Assembly: GCA_039519185.1 (NCBI GenBank)
Contig: CM076848.1
Coordinates: 53,532,778-53,596,777, forward strand
Reading direction: 5' to 3'
Source: Astragalus membranaceus
Taxonomy: Eukaryota > Streptophyta > Magnoliopsida > Fabales > Fabaceae
Length of the DNA: 64,000 nucleotides
Under the pieces are notes generated by a model. It worked only from the letters and a program-made list of their open reading frames with translations. It was not told where the DNA came from and did not search any database. Below, piece by piece: positions 33,423-45,400 of the stretch. A program made the position numbers and the translations under genes. Numbering within the stretch: position 1 is the first letter of the stretch; each line of letters starts with the position of its first letter.

Positions 33423-36400
33423 ATGGAACCTTCCAACAACACTGAAACCGACGAAGAGACCATTGCGATGAAGAGGAAGAGGGCACGTCGCGTGAGCTTC
33501 GCCGACAACGAGATCACCTCCGTCCACATCTTCCGCCGTGACGACGACCAGACCTCCTCCTCTTCCGACGCCCATCCTGACTCCGTCCTAGGACTCTTTA
33601 GAGACCTTGCCGGCGACAGCGATGATTTCGACGACAACCGCCCCCAAAACCCCATTGACGAAGACGGCGAAGCCGTCGACCGCACTAACTCCTTCCTGCA
33701 ACCTATCGGCTCCCCCTCTCCTGGCGGAAGCAGCACTACCGCTGCCGAAGACACTGATGGTGAGTCATAACTCCCAATCTCTCATTTTCTAACTTCAATT
33801 TCCCATTCGCCTTATTCCGTTGTAATCCATGTAGCTAACTGTCATATTGTTGTTGTTGTTGTTTTCGGATTTCGCACGAATTTGTTTTATACAGGTGACG
33901 ATTTTCACGGTCCTGTGTCAGCCGATTTCATCAGACCGGAACGGTTATCAGATTCCGGTGTCTCCGACGACATCACAATGGATTCGACGGCATTCTCAAT
34001 GCATTACCGCAGTATCGCCCGTTCTGATTCCGGAGACCTCAAGACGCCAACTAGGTTTGGCGCGTCGACGTCAACCTGTCGAAGCAGCGGCTCTTCGGGG
34101 AGTTACATGGAACTCACTCATCTGGAAAAGAAGGCGCTGCAGGTGGCTGCTGTCGTTGCGAGCGGTGGCGGGGACTCAGACAACATGAGCATCGAGGGAG
34201 AAGGTCCAAAAAGCTGCGATTTTGGCGAACTCTCTCCTAGGTTGGTTGCAATTTTGGCGCAGGGAAGCGATGATTTGCATGCCATCTCACCATTAGGTTC
34301 AAAGGCCACCCGTTCACCAGTTACAATTCCAATTCATCAAATCACCCATGATACTACAGTAGCTGCTGCTTCTGAGTCTTCAACCAAGGTACAAAAAATG
34401 TTTTAGGTCATTAAATTTTTTGGTATTATGTTTTCAGCATTTTTGGTGCATTTTATATTTTTTCATGGTTAACTAAAGTTCTTACTTTCTATCAATCACT
34501 GTTGTCTAATGCAAGAAGCTTGTTATGCTTAAACTTTGCCTCATGTTCAAGTCTTTCAAAGTGGAAAAACATAGGCATTGAGAGTAGATAGCTTTGCATT
34601 CTTATGTGTGTGCTCACCTATAGTTTGGAAATACTGAAGGTCTCGCTCGGAATTAAAGATCTTGGATTCTACTGGGATCAATGTGGGATCTATTTTGTCA
34701 GTTTACTCAGTTAACTTACTTTCACGTCCGCTTTATTTTTTGTTCTCTTTTATTTCGGAAGATGTTAGGATCTTTACCTTTTAGTTAGTTGTGGAAAATT
34801 GATGTAATATATCAAATTGTAGGTATGCATTGTTTATGATGTTACTTTTGTGGCTATCCTCATATAATGCATGATAAGTCTTGTTCGTTATTTTCTTTTG
34901 CAGAATACTGCGGAGTTAGTTAATGATGCAACTGTGCCAGCTCGTAAACAATTGGAATTTGCTAAGGGAACCCCGCCAAAGATGGATGAAGGCGATCAGT
35001 TAGCTTTGGCTGCTAAGTATGTACTTGATTTTAACAAAGGCCAGGTGAAGGAGAGTAACTCTAAAGATAAAGGACAAGTGTCTAACTCTAGTCATAAGTC
35101 TGACCAAGTTGGTAATCCTGTGCATGGATTTATGCCATTGTCATTGTCTGCAAAGAAACTAGTATTTATGGGTTCTACTGATTCACCAAGATCTACTGGA
35201 AATATATCTCCTGCCTTAAAGCAATCCGGTTTGTTTGGGCCTGAGGGACATGTCACACCTAGCGCAACTCTGTCATCCATACCTAAAAGCATTTCAAAGT
35301 TGAAAACTCTTGAGAATACTCCCACATCAACTTTCAAAGAAGATATTGACAAATTGAAATGTAGGTTATCAAAATACTCTCCAGGAATTTCTTTTCTTAG
35401 CGAAAAAGATTGTGAGTACAAGCAAGTTGAAACTCTTACCGCTCCTTTGGAGGAACGACTGTTTAGTTTAACTCCAAAGAATAACATGCATCAAGGTTTG
35501 ATCAACACTGATGAGCATAGAATTGATTCTTTGAGAAGTATTGGCAAGTTAAGGCAAAATGAAGAGACTGTGGCCACCAAAAAGGATGAGGAAAAAATTA
35601 ATATGATATCTGTGGATGTTTCCTACAATGACGGAAATCCCAAGCCTGTGGAAATAGTCGCTTCTCCCTTGTCGAAAACTCATATATCAAGAGTGATAGA
35701 TTTTGACCTGGCAGATAGCACTGTTGAGAAAATAAAAGATCAAGTTCTAGCCACTATGCATGCCAAACCCTTTTCTTCCCCTGAAAAATCACTTGACAAG
35801 AATTTACCGCTATCTGTTGAATGCCAAAGTAATTGTCATGGTGAGTTGAAGCAGCTGGATAGACAAAATGAATCTGTTAACAGTGGTTTAAGACAAGCCA
35901 TTGAATACAACACACAGACAGTAGCTAACAAATTGGAACTGTCTGGTTTTGTAAACGGTGAACAGCCTAGCTCACCTTTTGAGGCTGCACAGATCAACGA
36001 ATTTGCTAAGGTAAAATTAAAGGGAAAAAACTCTACTTTTCATTTAGTCACGACTTGTACAAGTAAAAAAAAAGAAAATGTCTTTAAAAACTTTGCATAT
36101 CCTTATTACTTTGAGGAACATTTGGAGTCATTTACTAAAATGATAGAAGATATATATTCATGATCAATTCCAAATTTAGATATGTAGTCCATGTCCTTAG
36201 ATGATCAGTTCTCTATGGCATGATTTTTGGAGTCAATTCCAAAAAGGATGGATGATTCCTTGATACATTTATGTAGCAGAATCAAGGTTTTGCATAGTTT
36301 TAAACTTCTCATTTATTATATTATAAAACAACATAATCTAAATTTCACTAAACTACCTAGTCTCATCTCTACAGCATATTTTTCTTTTCTCCTAAATTTA

Positions 36401-39400
36401 ATTGCAGAAAGAGTGTATAGAGAATCAATAAATTACAACCTATGTATATCGGGACTTCAATGACAGCTACACTAAGTGCATGTTTGGTTTCACTTTTGGA
36501 AGAGCCAAAAGTGATTCTAGAGACATAGAATTGATTTTGACATATTTGAGTGTTCTCGAGCTGAATCGATTTTGCCTCCAAAATTGATTCTAACTTGAAG
36601 TTAGGATTTGTAGCTTTTGCTTCCACACTCATATTTTATAAAAGAGAGTTGCTATTTGGTACGGATAATTTTTTGAAGAAATGTGTATGTGTTCTTAATT
36701 TAAAAATTCTTAATCTGATTTTGACGGAAACACGCAGATAACCGGATATGAATAAGTTCTTAGCGATTGCCATTTGCCACGTCATTTCTTCACTTTTGTT
36801 TTGTACCAGAAAGTATTTCTCTTTATAAAATTAAAATTGACTCGTGCAAAAACATGTTTGAAATGTGTAATGGCTTGTCAAAACATTGCTTTCAGCAGAA
36901 GGATAATTTTTCTTTCTTTTATAGTGCTGACCATGTCAGTTCTTTGCTTCTGAATTGTTATTAATTTGCTGCTTGGATGAATTAGAGTGCATCGAAGGGA
37001 AAATCGGCCCAGAGTCCTTCTAATAGATTTCTAGTTCCAAGAAGTCCTAGTCAAGAGGCTACAACTCTGTTGCCCTCCCTGCAAGAGTCTCCCAATGAGT
37101 TGCTTAACAGTAATATCCAAAACTTGTCTCACAAGGGAAACTCAGATGGTCACGTTAACCTTGGTAACACCTTTCAACCATTACTGCAAGTAGCTCAGAG
37201 CCCGCTCACCAAATCTGGTATTGAGGTTTCTTCTGGGAAGAAACGGAAAGGTGTCGAGATACTAAGTGATGGAGACAATATAGGTAAAATAAGGAGGATT
37301 AACAGAAGTCCAGAGGTTCGTAAAAGTGGGAATGGAGATTCACATTTATTTTTGGGGCAAACAGGTTATATGAGAAGCGAAAGTGAGAAGTTTGAAGATC
37401 AGAAGTGGAATGATTGGGATCAAGTACGGTGACTGCTTTATATTACTAGTTAGATAAAAATTTAAGTTGTTTTATTGGGCCTCTTTACTTTTCAACTATC
37501 TTGCAGATTCTAAAAAAATTCTCAACCAGCACAAAACAGCTGCTTTCTCTGTCAGTGGATAGGCTAAATTTGAGATTGGTATGTTCTAATATATGGTTGC
37601 AGAACTTGTAGATAATAGCATTTAAATAAAACTGTGGATATTTTTGCTTACTTTATAATTGTTCACATAAATTTTCTCTGGAGCTATTTATGAATAATTC
37701 ATTTTTGCTCTCAATATCTAGATTGGCACACTGGAAGATATTTTGGTTCATCTGCAGAAATTTGAGAAATGGGATATTCTTTCATCGGAAATTCATTCAC
37801 AGGTCTGTTAAATTAGATAATCAAATTTAATGCACTTCTCCAAGGGCCTCTTTCCTTTGAGAAAATATTCTCTTTTTCACTTTTGATTACAAATAATCAC
37901 CTTTTTTGTTTCCACTTTGTTTTCTGTTTTCAAAGATTTGTATAAGAAATATTGCAAATAATAAAACCTTATTTTTACTATTTCCTATACAAATATTTCA
38001 GAATATAAACACCAAGTAAAAACAATGACAATTTTGTAAATAAAAGTGAAAAGTGAAAACAGGAAATTAAAACAAACTATTTTTTCAAATCAGCTCTATC
38101 TAGGCATTGCTGTTTCTTATTAACACGGTTCTTGTTTTTCTTTCATCAGAAATCAACTGATCATCTAAATGTTCCTAGACACAAAAGGTATGTTTATGCT
38201 GTTTGACTAAGTGACTATCTGAATTATGTTGTTTCATACACATGTTTATGGAACTGTTTTTGATTAGTGGTTGATTATGTTGAGTATTTCGCTTGCAGAG
38301 GTGTGGAAATGAGAATGTTGCTGTTTAATATAGCATATGAGAAGGCAAAGCAGCAATTAATGAATATTAAACGTGAAAGATTACTGGTATTCTCTCTTAC
38401 ACTTTAGTATTACCCATGCGTACTATTGGTAATAAAAACTTTCATTCTTCACAGAAAAAAGTACAACAGTTGAGTTCTGGGCTTCAAGAGACGCAGTTGA
38501 TGAAAAATTCCATAATATTTTCACCCAAGAGTGGGTCAATTGACATTCAAGCTGATGATAGTCATATCCATACAAGATTGTTTAATTCCCGAGGAACATG
38601 TCAGGTATAATTATGCTGTGTGTGTGTGTGTGATTTTTCAGATGACCTTGTGCTAACAACTTTAAGTATCTAAGCACTTGGGGAACCGTCCCTCAAAAGC
38701 TAGCTAACAAGGGGGAAGAACCAAACCACCTAATTACTCCACCGAACATCCCATAATACTCGATGTGGGGCTTGAGCGCCCCATAATACCCGAATTCCTA
38801 TCAGTATTTTTCCTTGTATTTTGTCTCTAGTTTGTGTTTATAGTTCATTGCTGCAACCTGATTATAAAAGGTTCATTATGTGGTGCCATTGCATTTCAAT
38901 TGGCAACATTTTTTTGGTCAATGCTAGGTTTCTTGCAAAAAAGTGATGGAAAAGAGGAAAGAGATTGAAAGTTTGGATCACAAAGTAAAATCTTTAAGTG
39001 AATTCTTGTATAATCACTGCAAGATGGAAGGGGATCAAAGCAGTACCAACATCATAAATTCTGTTCCTCATTATTTACAGAAGAAAATGTCTTACAAGTT
39101 GATATTCCAGAATTTGAAGGTCTGTCAACTTTAAATATTGTTCTACCGTGTTCAAGATAACATATCATTTTCTGAGAGACATCTTTGTTTCTACTATTTT
39201 TCCGACAGTTGTGGGATGTTGAAGGTTACGAGAGCAAGGATGATTATTACAAAATTAGTCTCAACTATTATGATTATATCATCCAAAGGTTGACCTTCCT
39301 TACTTATTTTGAAGGATTGGAGCTCAAGTATATCTTTTATGACATGACTAAAAATGCAAGTGTCTATTGACTTTGATGGAATGTAGGTTCACAGTAAAGG

Positions 39401-42400
39401 CTGGTCTGTCAAGCATAATAATGTCAAGGAGCTTGAATGATGTGAATATTAGAAAGGTAATTTGATCGACAATTTATCTGTTTTATTATAATATTCATAC
39501 CTTTTAGTTTTCTAAAATGATACGTTTAGTTTTCAGACATATCCAAATATGGATGCTTTCTCTGCATTTGTGTACGTCTTAAATACACAAACCACTAAGA
39601 AATGTACTGGTCCAACAAGTATGGCACAAGAAACACAGGTAAGTTACTTTCTTATATTGATTTTCTTGTATCAAGTTTGTATCAATTTTTTCATATTTTT
39701 CTTTATTTTGGAGGGAATACTATATACACTATCATCAATTATTAATTACAGAGATGGTGGTTCAAAATTACTTTTGAAAATCTACTCGATGTGGAGTAGA
39801 AAGTACAAACTAATGGTATGAAACTATCATATCCGATCTTAATCCATTACCAGGTCTTAATTCTATGGGCTATGAACCAACAAGAAAGGATTAATTTTTT
39901 TTCCTCATTCACCGTTATCTTATTGTATAAAATAATTAAAAAAAATTAACATAAAAAACTAAAGATGAAAAATTAGTGTGAAAAATGTAAAATTAATTTA
40001 AATTTATAAAATTCTTAAAAGATGAAACAATAATTTTTTTAAAAAACATATCTAATATATGTTATTGCTGTCCTTTCCTGATTTTTAGGGATAGATGATT
40101 TGATCCCATAATTATAGGATCATAATCAGACTGATCAGTCATATTTAGATTATATATCTCCTTTATATAAATATGTGCACAAACCTTGTTATGAGTAAGA
40201 GAGACTTATTTAGATTCAACTTACTATTTGTTAGAGTATGTAAAATAGGATGTAAAATAGGCATTGTAACTCTCTATTCTGCAATTGTAAACACTGTAAA
40301 ATAGTCACTGCAGTACAGCTCTCTGCAGTGACTCTATCTTCAGTTGTAAGCTTTTCAATATAAATAGCTACTGTGTACATCAGATTAATTCAATGAAATA
40401 TTATTCAGTTAGATTCTAACTGAAACAGTTTTCAAGATTAAATCAGTTTCATCATGGTATCATCCTAACCGTCACCTCCGTGACGCGATCCCCATCGCTT
40501 CCGTGCTCTCGCCATCATGGCCGCTGCTCCGCCGCCACCGGTGGTCGCCACCGCCTCAACTACTCCCACCGCCTCAAGCCCTCAACTACTCCTTTATCAA
40601 CCTTTCATTACAAAATCACAGAGAAACTTGACGACAAAAACTATCTCGTATGGCTCCAACAGGTGGAACCGGTGTTGCGAGCTCACTGCCTTCACCGGTA
40701 CAGCGGTACTGCGTCGCACCAGACATACCTCCACGATTTCTCTCTGACGAAGATCGTCTCTCAAATACAGAGAATCCTGCGTTCACCGCTTGGGAGCTTC
40801 AAGATCAATTACTCCTTGCTTGGCTACAATCGTCACTCTCCGCCTCGTTTCTTCCCCGCGTCATCGGTTGTCGCCACGCTTTTCAACTATGGGAGCGCAT
40901 TCACACGAATTTCCAGTCCAAGACGAAAGCCAAGACTCGTCAACTGCGTACGGAGTTACGCACGACGAAGAAAGGGAACGCGACGGTGGCTGAATTTCTT
41001 TCCAAGATTCAACTAATTTTTGACTTGTTGACGTCAATTGGAGAATCCGTTACCACGCAAGATCAACTTGACGTGATTCTTGATGGACTACCACTAGAAT
41101 TCGAATCTACGGTGACGCTGATCAACAGTAAAATGGATTGGTTTCAGATTGACGAGGTCAAAGCCCTCCTTCTTGCACACGAACAACGCATTGAAAAGCA
41201 ACGGGTGACTGAAGAAGTTGCAACACTCAATCTCACGCAAGCAAAGAAATCTACTGATGAACAAGGAATCAACGCTTTTGTCGCACAGGCGCACTATACG
41301 AACAACAACAATAACAATTCTGATTCTGCGAACAACACTGGTCAACAATTTCGTGGTAATTTCAACTCTCGTGGCCGTGGCGGTCGTTTTGGCCGTCGCG
41401 GTGGTCGTGGTGGTGGTCGCCAGGGCGTTCAATGTCAGGTTTGTCATCGTGTTGGTCACGACGCATCTTACTGCTATCATAGGTTCAACACTGCCTACGG
41501 TGGCTCTCCCTACGGCGCGCCTGCTTCTCAAAATGGTAATCCCTGTCAATATGTTCGCCCTTCTGTTTGGCCACAGGCACAGGGCTCTTATGCTGCAGGA
41601 CCTTCTGCTCACCAGGGAAATCCATATGTAGCACCCATGGACACTGCAGCATCACACCATGTCACTACTCTACCTCCACCACCTGGTGCGCCTGCTCCTT
41701 CGTCGCATTTGGAGAATGTTTTTCTAGGCAATGGCCAAGGTTTGCCCGTCCACTCCATTAGCTCTTACTCATTTCCCTCTCCTACACAACCTCATACCAC
41801 TCTTCATCTCAAAAATGTATTACATGTTCCATCTTTAAACAAAAATCTTATTAGTGTTAGCAAATTTGCATTTGATAATAATGTTTATGTGCAATTTCAC
41901 CCATTTCATTATGTGGTCAAATCTCAGGATACTGATCAAGTGCTGCTACAAGGGCGCCTTGCTCCTGATGTCCTGTATCCACTTCAGTCCTCTGCTTTAG
42001 TCTCTAATAATTCTGTTTCCACATGTAATCCCCTCCCCTCTGTTCAATATACTGTAAGGTCTCCCTCACTTATTTTGTACTTCAAGTGGCATAATCGATT
42101 AGGACATCCTAGCCTAGTCACTTTGAACAATGTTTTGAAACTTTGTAACATTTCCTCATTTCAAAATAATACACAACATTTCTGTATGTCTTGTTGCTTA
42201 GGAAAGGCTCATAGATTACCATCAAATTTGTCTCAAACTGTCTATCATGAGCCTTTAGAGCTAGTTTACTGTGATTTATGGGGACCTGCCCCTATGCTTT
42301 CTTCAATGGGTTACAAATATTATGTTTCTTTCATAGATGCATATAGCAGGTACACATGGATTTACTTCCTCAAAACCAAATCAGAAACTCTGTCCAGCTT

Positions 42401-45400
42401 TAAGAAATTCAAAGCCCTTGCTGAGCTTCAGCTCAACAAGAGACTTAAAGCTGTCCAGAGTGACTGGGGTGGTGAGTTTCGTCCCTTCAAACAATATCTT
42501 GATGATCTAGGGATTCTTCATAGAATTATCTGCCCTCACACCCACTACCAGAATGGAGTTGTTGAAAGAAAGCATAGGCACATTGTTGAAATGGGTCTCT
42601 CTCTTTTATCTCACTCCTCTCTTCCTTATCCGAATTGGGATCATGCATTTCATACTGTTGTCTTTCTTATAAACAGGCTTCCCTCAGCTCATAACCAATC
42701 CATTCCCTCTCAACTTTTATTTCATATTCTACCTGATTATAACTTCCTTCGTTCCTTTGGGTGTGCTTGCTACCCTCTTCTCACACCCTACAATAACCAC
42801 AAACTCCAATTCAGATCTTCTCAATGCATATTTCTTGAATATTCATCCTCACACAAGGGCTATAAATGTCTTGAACCTAATGGCAGATTATACATCTCAA
42901 AAGATGTTTTGTTCAATGAATCTTACTTTCCATTCCAACATAAGACACCTACGGCCACCAATCATTCTTCCTCACAATATAATACATCCCACACCACTTA
43001 TACTCTCCCTCTAGGTGTCACCTCCCCTACACATCCACCACCACCCTTAGATCCTCTAACACCACAGAATACACCACCTCCTACACCCTTCATTCCACAC
43101 AACTCCCCTCATGATTCACCAAATGAATCCCTTCAATCCAATTCCTTTAACTCACTGCCATCTACAGCTTCTTCCACCATTAATCCTGATTCCTCTCCTT
43201 CCCCCTCACCATCTCCACCCCCACCTACAAATACTCATCCTATGCTCACAAGGTCTAAAACAGGTAGCCTTAGACCCCCCTGTATCCAACAATGAACCTG
43301 ACCACTGCTGAACCAGCAACTGTCCAACAGGCCCTTGCATCCCCTTGTTGGGCTCAAGCTATGCAAGCTGAATTTAATGCCTTACAAGCTAACAACACAT
43401 GGCAACTTACCTCTCTTCCTCCAGGAAACTCTCTCATTGGTTGCAAATGGGTGTTCCGTATAAAAGAGAACCCTGATGGTACTATTAACAAATATAAAGC
43501 TCGTCTTGTGGCAAAGGGCTTCACTCAGAAATTTGGTTATGACTACACTGACACCTTTTCCCCAGTTGTTAAGCCTGTAACAGTCAGAACAATCCTCACC
43601 TTGGCTCTTACATACAAGTGGTACACTCAACAACTTGATGTTCACAATGCCTTCTTAAATGGCAAGCTTCATGAGGATGTCTACATGGCTCAGCCCCTTG
43701 GCTTCAATACTGGTGATAAGTCTACTGTTTGTAAGCTTAATAAAGCTATATATGGCCTCAAACAAGCCCCTCGTGCTTGGTATGAGAGCCTTACCAAGAC
43801 TCTCTTCAGTTTTGGCTTTTCACAATCAAAATGTGACCCTTCCCTGCTGCTTTATAATCATGGAAGACAGCGTATCTACATCTTAATATATGTTGACGAC
43901 ATTATCATTACTGGTTCCTCCAAGTTACTTGTTCAATCAGTCATCAACAAGCTTAATGCTCATTTTTCTCTCAAGCAAATGGGCAACTTAGACTACTTCC
44001 TGGGGATTGAATGTAAACATACAACCTCTGGTGCTATCATTCTCTCACAGGCTAAATATATAAGAGACATTCTCCATAGGGCTGCTATGGACGATTGCAA
44101 GAGCATTTCCACTCCTCTCCCCACAAATCTCAAGCTGTCTCGTAATGGTGCTGATTACTTTGAGGATCCTCTACTCTATAGGAGCATAGTTGGTGCACTT
44201 CAATATGCAACAATCACTAGACCAGAACTTGGTTATGCAGTCAACAAGGTGTGTCAGTTTATGTCTCAGCCCTTGACTACTCACTGGACAGCTGTGAAAC
44301 GAATTTTAAGGTACCTCAAGGGTACTATTGACTTGGGTCTCACTCTACAGCCTGCAACCGGCATCTCTCCTCTCTCCATAACTGCTTACTGTGATGCTGA
44401 CTGGGCATCAGACATTGATGACAGGCGCTCAACCTCAGGGGCCTGCATATTCTTAGGTCCAAATCTGGTCTCTTGGTGGTCGAAGAAACAAACTCTGGTT
44501 GCAAAATCAAGTGCTGAAGCAGAATATAGGAGTCTTGCCTTAGCTGCATCTGAAGTTATATGGATTCAGTCCCTTTTACATGAGCTGCAGATCTCTCTAC
44601 CTCCTCCAGTAATTCTGTGTGACAACCAAAGTACTGTGGCTCTAAGTCACAATCCTGTTTTACATTCCTGTACTAAACATATGGAGTTAGACATCTTCTT
44701 TGTTCGTGAAAGAGTTCTCAACAAATCCCTAAGTGTTGAATATGTTCCCTCCCAGGCTCAAGTTGCGGATATCCTCACAAAACCACTGTCTAAGAATCGA
44801 TTCTGCCTTCTCAGAGACAAGCTCAGAGTATCTCACACCTCTGAGCTTGAGGGGGGGACTGTTAGAGTATGTAAAATAGGATGTAAAATAGGCATTGTAA
44901 CTCTCTATTCTGTAATTGTAAACACTGTAAAATAGTCACTGCAGTACAGCTCTCTGCAGTGACTCTATCTTCAGTTGTAAGCTTTTCAATATAAATAGCT
45001 ACTGTGTACATCAGATTAATTCAATGAAATATTATTCAGTTAGATTCTAACTGAAACAGTTTTCAAGATTAAATCAGTTTCACCACTATTAATCATGAGG
45101 AAATTTATTAGATTGCAGCAGCCTGAGGACAAGGTTGGCTTCGAAGCGGGTGGTATTGCTAGGGTAGAAGAGAAGGGGAAGTTGGTTAAGTACAGTGAGG
45201 CAGTAAGCCAGGGGATGGAAAGATGGATGGAGGGAATCATTCTGTTAACTTTTTAGTTTTATGGGAAAGGAGAAATCCTTTGTGAAGGAGAAACCCTTAA
45301 GGAGAGAATTCTATTCTCTATTCTCTGTTTAGTTTTTAATAATACACTTCTATCCCTAACAATAACGAGGAAATTGATCGCGAGATAAAATGGAATATCA

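Larger units (their letters stand above)
40229..45085 (+). mobile_element. Full-length Copia LTR retrotransposon in KNL1 intron
   Basis: 4857 bp with an exact target duplication CTATT (40224-40228 and 45086-45090). The 226-bp LTRs (TG...CA) differ at two positions. Primer-binding site TGGTATCATCC at 40455 directly after the 5' LTR; polypurine tract GAGGGGGGG at 44849-44857 directly before the 3' LTR. Domain order gag, protease, integrase, RT, RNase H is Copia order. It lies in the same orientation as KNL1. Confidence 0.97.

Noticed and set aside
33234..33754. Minus-strand ORFs of up to 169 codons over KNL1 exon 1
   Set aside because: They are antisense shadows of the strongly supported KNL1 frame.
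39752..39820. Possible extra KNL1 exon after a TTACAG acceptor
   Set aside because: In the required frame it meets TAG at 39797. Exons 39537-39638 and 45629-45734 join in phase 0 without it, and the joined peptide fits the family.
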